A stretch of DNA of 64,000 nt from an unicellular cyanobacterium SU3 (GCA_002172675.1 NETF01000007.1:37508-101507), one strand, 5' to 3'. Positions 1-10,696 are shown, counted from the stretch's first letter. Notes: generated by a model not told the origin, from the letters alone. Translations and numbers: made by a program.

Positions 1-789
1 CTCTTAAGTTTAGGGGATGGATTAATTATTGAAACCGTTGGTATTCCCACCTCAAAACGCTTAACCGTTTGTGTCTCTTCTCAAGTGGGATGTCCCATGA
101 ATTGTGATTTTTGTGCCACTGGAAAAGGAGGTTACACCAGAGATTTAACTTGTGGAGAAATCGTTGATCAAGTTTTAACCGTACAAGAAGATTTTCAACA
201 GAGAGTCAGTCATGTTGTTTTTATGGGAATGGGTGAACCTTTGTTAAATTTAAAAGAAGTTGTAAAAGCAGTAAAAATCCTCAATCAAGATGTAGGAATT
301 GGACAGCGATCGCTTACTATTTCCACAGTTGGTATTCCCAAAAAAATCTTAGAATTGGCTCATCGTAAATTACAAGTGACTTTTGCTGTGAGTCTTCATG
401 CTCCTAATCAAATCTTGCGAGAACAATTAATTCCCAGTGCTAAATATTATCCTCTTCCTAAACTTTTGGCAGATTGTCGAAAATATGTAGAAATAACCGG
501 AAGAAGAGTTTCTTTTGAATATATTTTATTAGGGGGAGTGAATGATTTACCAGAACAAGCAATCCAATTGGCTAAATGTTTAAAAGGGTTTCAAAGTCAT
601 GTTAATTTAATTCCTTATAATCCTATAGAAGAAGCAGACTATCAACGTCCTGATTCTCAAAGTATTAACCTATTTCGTAGTGTTTTAGAAGAACAAAAAA
701 TTGCTGTTAGCGTTCGTTATTCACGGGGACTAGAAGCTAATGCAGCTTGTGGACAATTAAGAGCAATCTCAACTTCTAAGCAAGAGTAA
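1..789 (+). CDS. rlmN: 23S rRNA (adenine(2503)-C(2))-methyltransferase RlmN, 5' end outside window
   Basis: Radical-SAM enzyme that methylates C2 of A2503 in 23S rRNA and, in this family, A37 of some tRNAs. The frame is open from base 1, so the window holds the last 262 codons of a protein usually near 350 long. The iron-sulfur motif CxxxCxxC is seen in [12 protein letters not shown] (bases 88-123), and the tail [11 protein letters not shown] carries the second catalytic cysteine of the family. A start inside the window, such as GTG at 85, would remove residues just before the cluster and is not real. A class-IV aminotransferase gene follows 23 bases later on the same strand. Confidence 0.95.
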   Translation, partial: LLSLGDGLIIETVGIPTSKRLTVCVSSQVGCPMNCDFCATGKGGYTRDLTCGEIVDQVLTVQEDFQQRVSHVVFMGMGEPLLNLKEVVKAVKILNQDVGIGQRSLTISTVGIPKKILELAHRKLQVTFAVSLHAPNQILREQLIPSAKYYPLPKLLADCRKYVEITGRRVSFEYILLGGVNDLPEQAIQLAKCLKGFQSHVNLIPYNPIEEADYQRPDSQSINLFRSVLEEQKIAVSVRYSRGLEANAACGQLRAISTSKQE

Positions 790-812
790 TTATTAATTAT
801 TAATTAATTAAT

Positions 813-1613
813 ATGTATTGGTATGATGGTCAATTATTTGAACAAGATAAAATCTGTTTATCAATTAATGACCCAGGATTAAAATACGGGGCCACAGTTT
901 TTACTACACTTCGAGTTTATCAACAATCTCTAGAACATCCTTTAACTCAATGGAAGGCACATCTTAAGCGTTTAAAAAACAGTGTAGAAACCTTTAGCTG
1001 GTGTTTACCCAATTGGCAAAAAATAGCTCAAGGTGCAAGACATTTAATCAAAACATATCCTGTTTTAAGAATCACTATTTTTCCTGATGGTAAAGAATGG
1101 ATAACAGGACGTTTTTTACCTGAAAACTTAGCTCAATTTCAACAACAAGGAATTAAAGGATGGTTAGCATCCTATCCTCTCTTTCAACGAACTTTAAACA
1201 GTCATAAAACAGGTAATTATTTATCCCCTTGGTTAGCCTTACAACAAGCAAAAACTTTTGGCTTCCAAGAAGCTATTTTAGTCGATTCACAAGGAAATTG
1301 GCTCGAAACCAGTACAGGTAATCTTTGGGGATGGAAACAGGAAACCTGGTACACACCGCCTTTAGAGGGTCAAATTTTGCCAGGAATTGGAAGATGGCAA
1401 TTAATCGAGTGGTTGCGTCAGCAAAATATCAAAATTGAAGAAAATCAATGGACTCCCTCATGGATTAAATCCCTAGAAATCATTGCTTATACTAATAGTG
1501 TCGTCGAAGTGATTCCCTTTTCTCAGATTGATTGTAACGGAGAATTACTAACTTTTAATGTTTCTAAGGAAATATTGGAAACATTATGTCAGTATTATCA
1601 ACATAATTATTAA
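813..1613 (+). CDS. pabC: class-IV PLP aminotransferase, probable aminodeoxychorismate lyase
   Basis: Fold-type IV pyridoxal-phosphate enzyme of 266 residues. The N-terminal NDPGLKYGATVFTTLRVY is the typical class-IV start (D-x-x-x-x-Y-G-x-x-x-F-x-x-x-R). The probable PLP lysine lies in SHKTGNYL near residue 131, and LETSTGNLWGW matches the conserved E-x-S-x-x-N-x-F block. In cyanobacteria this type is usually annotated as 4-amino-4-deoxychorismate lyase, which gives p-aminobenzoate for folate. A branched-chain or D-amino-acid aminotransferase of the same fold cannot be excluded by eye. It follows rlmN closely and may be co-transcribed. Confidence 0.8.
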   Translation: MYWYDGQLFEQDKICLSINDPGLKYGATVFTTLRVYQQSLEHPLTQWKAHLKRLKNSVETFSWCLPNWQKIAQGARHLIKTYPVLRITIFPDGKEWITGRFLPENLAQFQQQGIKGWLASYPLFQRTLNSHKTGNYLSPWLALQQAKTFGFQEAILVDSQGNWLETSTGNLWGWKQETWYTPPLEGQILPGIGRWQLIEWLRQQNIKIEENQWTPSWIKSLEIIAYTNSVVEVIPFSQIDCNGELLTFNVSKEILETLCQYYQHNY

Positions 1614-1620
1614 CTATTAA

Positions 1621-1953
1621 TTATTCAGTTTTCTGTTTGCTTTCAACAACTGATGACGAAGCAGAAGACGAGCGAAAAATCCACCAACCAGCCAAACAAA
1701 GGGTACAGTTTCCCACCACTGTTAGAGAAGCTTGTAACGTCACCAACCAATCTAAAGAAGGTGCATTATCAAAAAAATGCCAAGTACAAGCACACATCGC
1801 ACTCACTAACGCTGGTAACATTCCCCAAGAGAGCGATCGCCAGTATAATTTCTCACTAACTTCTGCATAAGTCCAAACGAATAAAATAGCGACAGTCCAC
1901 TCAATAACACTAGAAACATGAACCATCCAGGTGGGAATTGAAAGGGCATTCAT
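1621..1953 (-). CDS. Ycf49-like DUF2499 membrane protein
   Basis: Small integral membrane protein of 110 residues from a family shared by cyanobacteria and plastids (DUF2499, Ycf49-like) with no settled function. Hydrophobic stretches lie near residues 8-27, 42-60 and 70-93. The segment LSWGMLPALVSAMCACTWHF is the most characteristic part of the family. The C-terminus is a polar, Ser-rich tail. It is convergent with the pabC-like gene (7 bases between stops) and divergent from the LysR gene, with 66 bases between the two starts, so the regulator may control it (inference). Confidence 0.85.
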   Translation of the reverse strand: MNALSIPTWMVHVSSVIEWTVAILFVWTYAEVSEKLYWRSLSWGMLPALVSAMCACTWHFFDNAPSLDWLVTLQASLTVVGNCTLCLAGWWIFRSSSASSSVVESKQKTE

Positions 1954-2019
1954 AATTTAAAAGAAAATACAATATATAGCTAATTATATTATGTTTAGTA
2001 AGTTGACAGTCTCACAGTT

Positions 2020-2907
2020 ATGGATAAATTTGAGAGTATGCGTGCCTTTACTCAAGTGATAGAAGAGGGAAGTTTTGCGGCTGCAGCCAGGAAGATGAAC
2101 TTATCCCGTTCTGCGGTTAATAAATTAGTCATTAATTTAGAAAATTATCTAGGCATACAACTACTTTATCGTACGACTCGACAAGTGACACCGACAGCCA
2201 CCGGTCAAGCTTTTTATGAACGTTGTCTTGAGATTCTCAACAATTTAGAAGAGGCGGAATTAGCCGTTTCACAGCAACAAAATCAACCCATCGGAAGCCT
2301 CAAAATTAATGCTCCGATGTCTTTTGGTATTTCTCGTTTAGGGACAATCATTGCTAAGTTTATGACGCGCTATAGTAAGATTAAAATTCAATTGACTTTA
2401 GAAGATCGGTTTATTGATCCCATTAATGAAGGTTACGATCTCATCATTCGCATCGGGACTGCTCCAAAATCGCCTAATTTATTAGTTCATAAAATTACGA
2501 CTATTTCTCGCATTATTTGCGCCTCTCCTCATTACTTAAAAATAAATGGAACCCCTAAAAATATTTCTGATCTTAAAAAACATTCTTGTCTTCATTATGG
2601 CTATTTACTCAATGGTAGTCAATGGCAATTCATTCATGAAGGAAAACAAGAAAACATAAAAATTGAAGGTTTATTTTGCTCTAATAATGGAGAAGTATTA
2701 AGAGATGCAGCCTTGCAGGGATTAGGTATTGTTATGTTACCTGATTTTATTATTAATCAATACTTAGAAAGGGGTGAGTTACAAATCATTTTACCCAGTT
2801 ATCAAATACCAGAATTAGACCTATCTATTATTTATCCAGTTAATAGACATTTTTCTACGAAAATTAAGTTATTTATTGAATTTCTTCAAGAATCTTTGAT
2901 GAACTAA
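2020..2907 (+). CDS. LysR-family transcriptional regulator
   Basis: DNA-binding regulator of 295 residues, the usual LysR size. An N-terminal winged helix-turn-helix (about residues 3-62) is seen in GSFAAAARKMNLSRSAVNK and the following TPTATGQAFYERC linker. The rest (about 88-290) is a periplasmic-binding-like effector domain. The chosen ATG begins MDKFESMRAF, a standard start. It sits back to back with the Ycf49-like gene, the classic arrangement for a LysR protein and its target, but the effector cannot be told from sequence. The C-terminal domain resembles the AaeR/DmlR-type subgroup (MDKFESMRAFTQVIEEGSF start). Confidence 0.92.
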   Translation: MDKFESMRAFTQVIEEGSFAAAARKMNLSRSAVNKLVINLENYLGIQLLYRTTRQVTPTATGQAFYERCLEILNNLEEAELAVSQQQNQPIGSLKINAPMSFGISRLGTIIAKFMTRYSKIKIQLTLEDRFIDPINEGYDLIIRIGTAPKSPNLLVHKITTISRIICASPHYLKINGTPKNISDLKKHSCLHYGYLLNGSQWQFIHEGKQENIKIEGLFCSNNGEVLRDAALQGLGIVMLPDFIINQYLERGELQIILPSYQIPELDLSIIYPVNRHFSTKIKLFIEFLQESLMN

Positions 2908-3006
2908 AAACACCTCCGAACCCCCTACACCTCACACCCCACCCTTCGAGTTCTTGTTTTCTGAAGAAAATTTCCCCATCTAAACAAAATGTAACGAAAT
3001 GCAAAG

Positions 3007-3012
3007 TATAAT
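3007..3012 (+). promoter_or_regulatory. candidate -10 element of the crtP promoter
   Basis: A perfect TATAAT lies 36 bases before the crtP start codon in an otherwise AT-rich leader. No good -35 hexamer is seen at the usual distance, so this would be a -10-only or activator-dependent promoter. Assignment is by consensus alone. Confidence 0.45.
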
Positions 3013-3048
3013 GAGTAAGACATAAACCCTTATAGAGAAGAAAAATAG

Positions 3049-4476
<1,428 letters not shown>

Positions 4477-4605
4477 ACTTTTGACAGTTAGTGACTTGGA
4501 ACTTTGCCCGAAATAATGACGAAAGAGTCAATGAATGGGACAATGCTAAGAGTCTAACGGTTAAAAAACTCCTTTTACTATAGAAAATCATTCTGCTTGT
4601 GCTGA

Positions 4606-5538
4606 ATGCTACAATTGCCTAAACGTTCTCAACCCCCAAAAATGCTGGTCTCCATAGAAGAGTCCTACGAACGCTGTCGTCAAATTACCCAGAAATATTC
4701 CAAAACCTTTTATCTGGGAACCCTCTTAATGCCCCCAGAAAAACGACGAGCGATCTGGGCTATTTATGTTTGGTGTCGCCGTACCGATGAGTTAGTCGAC
4801 GGACCTCAAGCCAAATATACTACCCCAGAAACCTTAAAACAGTGGCAAGATCATCTTCAATGTCTGTTTAAAGGTCATCCCATCGATGATGAAGATGTCG
4901 CCTTAGTCGATAGTTTAGAGAGGTTTCCTATAGAAATTGAACCCTTCGAGGACATGATTGCAGGGCAACATATGGACTTGTATCGTAACCGTTATGAGAC
5001 CTTTGAAGACCTGAAACTCTATTGTTATCGGGTGGCTGGTACCGTTGGCTTAATGTCTAACGCGGTACTAGGGGTTGAAAAACATCCTTCAGTCGGTTCT
5101 TGGAATAAACAACTTGAAGACTATATTCCCAAAGAAGAGGCGATCGCTTTGGGGATTGCTAATCAATTAACTAATATCTTACGGGATGTGGGAGAAGATG
5201 CCCAACGGGGACGTATTTATTTACCCCTAGAAGATTTAGATCGTTTTAACTATACTGAAACAGACTTACTTAAAGGTGTTATTGACGATCGCTGGCGTGA
5301 GTTGATGGCTTTTCAGATTGGACGGGCTAGGCAGTATTATAAAGATGCAGAACGGGGCATTCGTATTCTCTCTAGGGACTCTCGTTGGCCGGTTTGGGCA
5401 GCATTAATGTTATATCAAGGTATCCTTGATGTTATCGAAGCCAATGATTATGATGTGTTTAATCAACGAGCTTTTGTGCGGACTCCTAAGAAAATGGTCT
5501 ATCTACCCATTGCTTGGCTTAGAGCGCAAGCCCTTTAA
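4606..5538 (+). CDS. crtB: phytoene synthase
   Basis: Condenses two geranylgeranyl diphosphates to 15-cis-phytoene, the first committed step of carotenoid synthesis. The first Asp-rich motif is DELVD at residues 61-65 and the second lies in NILRDVGED near residue 195, both needed for Mg-diphosphate binding. The length of 310 is typical. The start at 4606 (MLQLPKRSQ) is preferred because cyanobacterial homologues keep this N-terminus; an internal ATG at 4642 is possible. It is the downstream partner of crtP. Confidence 0.97.
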   Translation: MLQLPKRSQPPKMLVSIEESYERCRQITQKYSKTFYLGTLLMPPEKRRAIWAIYVWCRRTDELVDGPQAKYTTPETLKQWQDHLQCLFKGHPIDDEDVALVDSLERFPIEIEPFEDMIAGQHMDLYRNRYETFEDLKLYCYRVAGTVGLMSNAVLGVEKHPSVGSWNKQLEDYIPKEEAIALGIANQLTNILRDVGEDAQRGRIYLPLEDLDRFNYTETDLLKGVIDDRWRELMAFQIGRARQYYKDAERGIRILSRDSRWPVWAALMLYQGILDVIEANDYDVFNQRAFVRTPKKMVYLPIAWLRAQAL

Positions 5539-5607
5539 TGCAGTAACCAGTTAACAGTTATCGGTCACTGTTCACTGGTCACTGAACTCTGTCCTTAAGG
5601 ACGGGGT

Positions 5608-6063
5608 TTAAAAAGATTGTAATTTAATAGAAATTACTTGGTTTTTACCGGTAATTAAAATAGCAGAATCAGAAAATTTAGGGGGGCCTGTGCGTACAAT
5701 AGGATTGCTAGAAAATCCGAATTTTTCTGTGGGTACTCCCAAAAAATTACGGTTTAATTCTCCGTCAGAATTATTATCCCAAAACACGGCTACAGCATAG
5801 GTGTTTGGCGGTAAATCATTAAAAGTTATTTTAGGGGGCGTTTCTGTAATTTTGACACATCTTTTATCGACAGCATCATTACCACTATCGGGAAAACCAC
5901 GACTACTTTTAAAAAGACTAAAACAAATTTGTCCTTGGCGATCGCTAACCCCGTCAATTTCTACAGTAAGATTACTGTTAAATCTTCCGTAAACAGGAGC
6001 AGAAGCACTTATAACTCCCAAAAACGGCAATAATAGAAAACTAATTAAGTATCTAGAAGTCAT
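5608..6063 (-). CDS. secreted DUF2141 protein
   Basis: Protein of 151 residues with a clear Sec signal peptide (hydrophobic core about residues 5-22, cleavage likely after ASAPVYG). The mature part matches the DUF2141 pattern: QGQICFSLFKSSRGFP, LPPNTYAVAVFWDNNSDGEL and FGVPTEKFGFS-like blocks (here LGVPTEKFGFSSN). The family is a small periplasmic or surface beta-sandwich of unknown function. It is convergent with crtB. Confidence 0.85.
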   Translation of the reverse strand: MTSRYLISFLLLPFLGVISASAPVYGRFNSNLTVEIDGVSDRQGQICFSLFKSSRGFPDSGNDAVDKRCVKITETPPKITFNDLPPNTYAVAVFWDNNSDGELNRNFLGVPTEKFGFSSNPIVRTGPPKFSDSAILITGKNQVISIKLQSF

Positions 6064-6142
6064 GGTTTAGTCAACCTTGAAGAAATTGTTAAGATTTATT
6101 ATACCTTGAACACGCCACAACTAAATGAGATAAATTATAGGG

Positions 6143-6270
6143 TTACGTTTCAATTCCTTTAACTGTTTTCCATGATGGACATCCTAGACTAGCTTTTACT
6201 ATTTTCTTAACTCGTCTATGGTCTTGCTCTATCATATTGATACATAATATCGTTAAATCAGATATCTACT
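6143..6270 (-). pseudogene. remnant of an IS6/IS240-family transposase (C-terminal scrap)
   Basis: Reading the minus strand from about 6270 gives SDLTILCINMIEQDHRRVKK and then KASLGCPSWKTVKGIET before a TAA at 6143-6145. NxIEQDHRxxK is the hallmark around the last catalytic Glu of IS6-family DDE transposases, and the tail through KGIE matches the family. Everything upstream (the D and D of the DDE triad) is missing, and no terminal repeats are seen nearby, so this is a dead fragment of about 40 codons. Confidence 0.75.
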
Positions 6271-6286
6271 TTTTGTTTTGAAAATA

Positions 6287-6898
6287 TCATGGGTTTTCTC
6301 GTAGCATTTTTATATAACCAGGTATTTTTTCAAAATCTTGTAACCATCGTTGAATGTGTAAATAATCAGATAAATCAAAACCCCCTTCGTCTGCTACATG
6401 GGTGTAAGCATATAAGCTGATGTCAGCAATAGTGACATCAGAACCTACAAAGAACTTATTTTGACTTAAATGCTTATCCATAACAAAAAGGGCTTTATGT
6501 CCTCCACTTTGCTTGCCATGATATTCAGATTCTCGCTCTTTAGGTAGCCCTAAATACTTGTTAATATATCTTGCGGTTGCAATATATGGTTCGTGACTAT
6601 ACTGTTCAAAAAACTGCCACTGTAATACTTTCGCTCTTTCGTAATTATTTTGAGGTAAAAATTTAGTGTTTTCTGCCAAGTAATTTAAAATTGCATTAGA
6701 TTCCCAAAGATAGGTACCATTGTTTAATTCTAGGACAGGTATTCTAGCATTAGGATTCATTTGTTTAAACTTTTCAGTTTGAGTTTCATTAGCAAGAATA
6801 TTAATATGAATCCATTGATGTTCAATGTCAAGAAACTGCATCAATAATTTAATTTTGTAGCAATTCCCCGATAACATATCGCCAAAAACTTTATACAT
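6287..6898 (-). CDS. glutathione S-transferase family protein
   Basis: Cytosolic GST of 203 residues. The thioredoxin-like N-terminal domain (about 1-75) contains the G-site block MNPNARIPVLEL and WESNAILNYLA, with the cis-proline IPV and the E-S pair that bind the gamma-glutamyl part of glutathione. The alpha-helical domain follows, with VGSDVTIADISLYAY as the N-capping box (TIADISL). The substrate cannot be told; detoxification or peroxide handling is the usual role. A transposase remnant lies just downstream. Confidence 0.9.
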   Translation of the reverse strand: MYKVFGDMLSGNCYKIKLLMQFLDIEHQWIHINILANETQTEKFKQMNPNARIPVLELNNGTYLWESNAILNYLAENTKFLPQNNYERAKVLQWQFFEQYSHEPYIATARYINKYLGLPKERESEYHGKQSGGHKALFVMDKHLSQNKFFVGSDVTIADISLYAYTHVADEGGFDLSDYLHIQRWLQDFEKIPGYIKMLRENP

Positions 6899-7027
6899 AG
6901 ATAGTTATAAACTTGTATTCCTTAATATTCTGCTTCAATATTAAGTCAAATATTTCTATGATAGAATAATACTTCAAAATTGGTTCTCCACAATTATTTT
7001 CACCAGAGAAGCAAGCGGGTATCAAGT

Positions 7028-8206
7028 TTAATTAATTCCCCAATATTTGCAAGCAGTATAAGCTAAGGTGACAACTCCAGTAATAATGGCAGATTCATCT
7101 ATTTCAAATAAGGGATGATGTAGGGGATAATTAACGGTATCAGGTTGTCCTACCCCTAAGCGAAACATTGTTCCGGGGGCGTGTTGTAAATATAAAGAGA
7201 AATCTTCTGCCCCTAAAGAAGGTTCTGGAAGTATTTCGACGAGATCATTACCCCAAGCTTCTCGACAAGCACTTTCTAATATTTGCGTTAAATTAAGATC
7301 GTTTTGAACAGAGGGAACTCCCCGACGGTAAGTCATTTCATACTTAGCCTTGTAAGTATTACAAACATTAGCAACAATTCCTTCTATCCAGTCTGGTAAG
7401 TTCGCATGAGTTTCTGGATGTAGCGATCGCACTGTTCCGGCCATTCTCACATGATCAGCAATCACATTCGGTGCGCGGCCTCCTGTAATTTGTCCAATGG
7501 TCAAAACTAAAGGACGTAAAGGGTTCTGAGTCCGACTGATTGCTTGTTGTAGGGTGGTAATTACTTGAGAGGCAATCCAAATTGCATCCACTGCTTCATG
7601 GGGACGGGCTCCGTGGCCCGACTCTCCTTTAATAAAGATTTCGATATCATCCGCTGCTGCGGTTAATGCGCCGTAACGAATGCCCACAGAACGAGCCTGA
7701 AGAGACGGAAACACATGAACCCCAAAAATGCTATCCACATCCCGCATGACTCCATCTTGCACCATCCAGCTTGCTCCCTGGGCAATTTCTTCGGCGGGTT
7801 GGAATATAAAGCGAATGTTACCAGGTAACTGTTCTCGTAACTGGGATAAAATCATCGCGGTTCCCAGTCCCAAGGTGGTATGAACATCGTGGCCACAAGC
7901 GTGCATTACCCCAGGTTTACAGGATGCAAAGTCAAGTTTTGTTCGTTCTTCGATGGGTAAAGCGTCCATATCGGTACGGATAGCCAAAATCCCCTTTTTT
8001 GTTCCATTGCCCTCTAAGTTACCCACAACCCCTGTTTTTCCTATGGCTTCTTGGACATGAAGCCCACAAGAAGATAACACCCCAGACACATAAGCTGCTG
8101 TTTGGTATTCTTGTCCACTTAGTTCGGGGTGAGCGTGTAAATGGCGACGTATTTCAATCAGTCTCGGGGCTAAGTCTTCAGCAAGGGTTTTAATTTGGGA
8201 GAGCAT
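7028..8206 (-). CDS. M20-family amidohydrolase (IAA-amino acid hydrolase/hippurate hydrolase type)
   Basis: Metal-dependent amidohydrolase of 392 residues. Metal-binding motifs seen are MHACGHDVHT and QPAEEIAQGA (about residues 98-145). The dimerisation/catalytic His lies in SGHGARPHEAVDAI. C-terminal SLGAEDFSLYL and the final HHPLF block match the M20D group, which cleaves N-acyl amino acids such as hippurate or indoleacetyl conjugates. The true substrate is unknown. It stands alone between GST and an alpha/beta hydrolase, all on the minus strand. Confidence 0.9.
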   Translation of the reverse strand: MLSQIKTLAEDLAPRLIEIRRHLHAHPELSGQEYQTAAYVSGVLSSCGLHVQEAIGKTGVVGNLEGNGTKKGILAIRTDMDALPIEERTKLDFASCKPGVMHACGHDVHTTLGLGTAMILSQLREQLPGNIRFIFQPAEEIAQGASWMVQDGVMRDVDSIFGVHVFPSLQARSVGIRYGALTAAADDIEIFIKGESGHGARPHEAVDAIWIASQVITTLQQAISRTQNPLRPLVLTIGQITGGRAPNVIADHVRMAGTVRSLHPETHANLPDWIEGIVANVCNTYKAKYEMTYRRGVPSVQNDLNLTQILESACREAWGNDLVEILPEPSLGAEDFSLYLQHAPGTMFRLGVGQPDTVNYPLHHPLFEIDESAIITGVVTLAYTACKYWGIN

Positions 8207-8271
8207 AGAAAATTGTTGGGATTTGGCCTTAATTTAATCTTAGTATACTTTTCATAATAATCTCTATGTAC

Positions 8272-9069
8272 TCATCTGGCTTGTAAATTATTTCTGCTTT
8301 GATTTTCCTCGTAAATGAAATCATGTTTTTGTAAAATTTCTAATAAATTAACATCTATTTCTAATAAACAAGCATGACCACTATCAGGTAAAATAGCTAA
8401 ACGACTGTTAGGGAAAGAATCAACTAACTCTTTTCCTTCATCAACCGAAGGTAATAATTTATCAGCTTGACTCGCTAATACTAATATAGGTTTTTCAAAC
8501 ATTCTTGACTTTTTTTTGTTAATTTCAAAATCTCGTAACAAAGAAAGTCGCCAACTTACCACTTCTTGGGGAAGAGTTTGCATCGCATTCAATAAAGCGC
8601 GACTATCCTTATTGGTTATGCGATTTAATGCCCCTAAAAAGGATAAAAGAACCAAAGCAGATCCTTTATAGACAAAGTTAGGAATCCATTGATTTAACTC
8701 AACTCCCCACTTAAAAAAAGAGCGTTTATTAAAAGAAGATGCTGGATTAACTAAAATTACCTTTTCCACTAATTCTGGGGCAGCTAAAGCGACTTGAATG
8801 GCTAGACAACCTCCGAAAGATTCTCCGCATAAATAAGCCGAAGAATTAGGATGATACTCTAATTCTTTTTTAATCAAAGTGACTGTTTTCTTAACTAAAG
8901 TGGGCCAATCACTTTGATCATTAGAGGGAATGGATAAACAGCGAATGGAAAAAAAATCTTGTAATTTTTCTCCTTGTCGATGAAATAATTGTCCGGTTCC
9001 ATCCATACCAGGAAAATAGATAAATAAAGGGGTAATCGATTGAGAAGAAAAGGGAGAAAGTAGCCTCAT
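8272..9069 (-). CDS. alpha/beta hydrolase
   Basis: Alpha/beta-hydrolase fold protein of 265 residues. The oxyanion region is YFPGMDGTGQLF, the nucleophile elbow is CGESFGG (Ser near residue 84), the acid is likely the Asp in ASQADKLLP, and the catalytic His is in PDSGHACLLE. The pattern resembles the esterase/acyltransferase-like group found in cyanobacteria and plastids (phytyl ester synthase-like hydrolase domain), but the substrate is not determinable. It lies 5 bases after the phosphoesterase gene on the same strand, so the two are probably an operon. Confidence 0.85.
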   Translation of the reverse strand: MRLLSPFSSQSITPLFIYFPGMDGTGQLFHRQGEKLQDFFSIRCLSIPSNDQSDWPTLVKKTVTLIKKELEYHPNSSAYLCGESFGGCLAIQVALAAPELVEKVILVNPASSFNKRSFFKWGVELNQWIPNFVYKGSALVLLSFLGALNRITNKDSRALLNAMQTLPQEVVSWRLSLLRDFEINKKKSRMFEKPILVLASQADKLLPSVDEGKELVDSFPNSRLAILPDSGHACLLEIDVNLLEILQKHDFIYEENQSRNNLQAR

Positions 9070-9074
9070 AAAGT

Positions 9075-9995
9075 TTAATGAATGGGAGAAAGCACAGGTT
9101 GTTCATAAAGACGATCTTCAGTAGCGATCGCTCCTTGATTATCTACCCATACTAAAGAAATATTAGTGACGTTGCCATTATCCAAGGTAACTAGGGAAAA
9201 ATTCCGTAACTTTTTGCCGTTTTCTTCAATAATACGGGGAACACAAGCTGCATTTAAGTAAACAGTTCCCTGTTCATTGCTGACTACCCTAGTCCGCAGT
9301 TGGGAACGGGTATGACGTAAACGATGGTGCATATGACCAAAAGTGACTAAAGGAATCTTTTTTCCTAAATCACAAGTCTGTTCAATGGCTTGGGTAAAGT
9401 CAGGATCACCGTGGTCCCCTCCTATGGGTTGCCAATCTTTGCCACAGATGGCTTCGGGATGTTCTCCTAAACCAGTCGGACCATTATGACCTAAGAAAAT
9501 AATATTATCTTCACTGGTTTCTTGTACAGCCGACATTATTTTTGCTGTAGATTCTTTAAAATTAGAAACTTGATAGCGATCGCGTAAAAAGTCTTTATTT
9601 TTCAATTCTGGCCCTCCCCAACTATAGGGACGACTGCCGACAACAGAGAGTTTAAATTGAGGAAAATCTAGTTTATCGTAACCAACATGAATATCACCCA
9701 ATAAGTCTAATTGTTGTTGTAACCAATCTTCTTTATAGCGATCATAAGGGCATTTTTTGCGTCCCCAAGCAGAGGCAGTATACCAAGCGTCATGATTTCC
9801 CATAATCACCGCTTTTGGCACGGATACCTCCCTAATCTTGCGAACCACGGGAACGGATTCGTTCCCAAAATCTCCTACAAATAAAATCAGATCAATATCT
9901 AACTGTTCTAACGCATTATTATCCGCCTCTTCCCATTGATCGTGAACGTCTCCCACCACAGCAATGGTGATGGTTTGTTTTTGATGAATAGTCAT
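9075..9995 (-). CDS. calcineurin-like metallophosphoesterase (TIGR04168-type)
   Basis: Binuclear-metal phosphoesterase of 306 residues with all family motifs in order: GDVHDQWEE (D-x-H), FVGDFGNE (G-D), MGNHDAW (G-N-H-D), and GHNGPTG plus FGHMHH (H and G-H-x-H). The family is restricted to cyanobacteria and plants (TIGR04168). The physiological substrate is unknown. The downstream alpha/beta hydrolase starts 5 bases after its stop. Confidence 0.85.
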   Translation of the reverse strand: MTIHQKQTITIAVVGDVHDQWEEADNNALEQLDIDLILFVGDFGNESVPVVRKIREVSVPKAVIMGNHDAWYTASAWGRKKCPYDRYKEDWLQQQLDLLGDIHVGYDKLDFPQFKLSVVGSRPYSWGGPELKNKDFLRDRYQVSNFKESTAKIMSAVQETSEDNIIFLGHNGPTGLGEHPEAICGKDWQPIGGDHGDPDFTQAIEQTCDLGKKIPLVTFGHMHHRLRHTRSQLRTRVVSNEQGTVYLNAACVPRIIEENGKKLRNFSLVTLDNGNVTNISLVWVDNQGAIATEDRLYEQPVLSPIH

Positions 9996-10053
9996 ACTAC
10001 ATTAATTAAACTGTTTTTGTCTTATCTTATAGGATAAACGGATGTGAACGGAG

Positions 10054-10599
10054 TTAAAAATTCTCTCCTTCAGAACGAGGCTTAACTGAACCGGGAGGGT
10101 TCAAGAATAAGTTACCGGCTGCATCGTTAGGATAGATACAATCAATGGTGGGTTGACTGTCCAAAGAACCGACAAAACCAAAGGTATTCATGCGATTTCG
10201 ACAATCTCTAGCTTGTTCTGAGGTTATAAGTCGTTTTTGTTCTAGTAAATTCATATTAGAACGACGTAGAACACATCCAGGTTGCATTTGCGGTTGCGTG
10301 ACAAACACACTGAAAGGATTTAAGGTCAGAAAAATCCGCATATCGGCAACAATGGCGCTGGCCCCATATTGAACGCACAGTTCGGCATTGGGCGCACTTT
10401 TATCGATAACTTCTCGTGACGCGACATTTTTCGGGTCAAAACTGGCATTAGAACTCACACCGATGCCAACTCCAATCCCTAAGACAAAAATGCCTCCAAA
10501 TAGGGCAATGGTTCCATAGTTAATGTTCGATTTCGGTGAAGGAGGAGGAGACGGATTAGAACGGCGATCGGAATAACGAGGGGGTGGTCTGCGGGCCAT
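10054..10599 (-). CDS. DUF3172 membrane-anchored protein
   Basis: Cyanobacteria-restricted family of unknown function, 181 residues. A basic, proline-rich N-terminus (ARRPPPRYSDRRSNPSPPP) leads to a single transmembrane helix (about residues 28-48). The domain beyond it contains conserved cysteines in LCVQYGASAIV, QPGCVLRRSNM, RDCRNRM and TIDCIYP. An N-in topology with a lumenal or periplasmic domain is likely. The gene is transcribed away from gap1. Confidence 0.85.
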   Translation of the reverse strand: MARRPPPRYSDRRSNPSPPPSPKSNINYGTIALFGGIFVLGIGVGIGVSSNASFDPKNVASREVIDKSAPNAELCVQYGASAIVADMRIFLTLNPFSVFVTQPQMQPGCVLRRSNMNLLEQKRLITSEQARDCRNRMNTFGFVGSLDSQPTIDCIYPNDAAGNLFLNPPGSVKPRSEGENF

Positions 10600-10671
10600 A
10601 AAGTTTTATCGAGTTCACTATTTTTCTAGTTTACTTTTTTTCGACAACGAATTCCCAGTCAACGCTTAATA

Positions 10672-10696
10672 CAAACTCATAATTGTTATGAGTTTG
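10672..10696. promoter_or_regulatory. perfect 11-bp inverted repeat in the gap1/DUF3172 spacer
   Basis: CAAACTCATAA, a 3-base TTG loop, then TTATGAGTTTG: an exact 11/11 inverted repeat. No T-tract follows on either strand, so an operator-like site is more likely than a terminator. No regulator consensus was recognised. Confidence 0.45.

Noticed and set aside
306..313. HIP1 octamers GCGATCGC, many across the window
   Set aside because: They are a well-known frequent palindrome of cyanobacterial genomes and are not specific to any gene.
1637..1870. Plus-strand ORF of 77 codons and an alternative of 68 codons opposite the Ycf49-like gene
   Set aside because: They are shadows of a recognised family gene on the minus strand and have no family match.
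5572..5607. GTCCTTAAGGACGGGGTTT, similar to the 3' hairpin of IS200/IS605 elements
   Set aside because: Too short, no transposase nearby, and such palindromes are common in cyanobacterial spacers.
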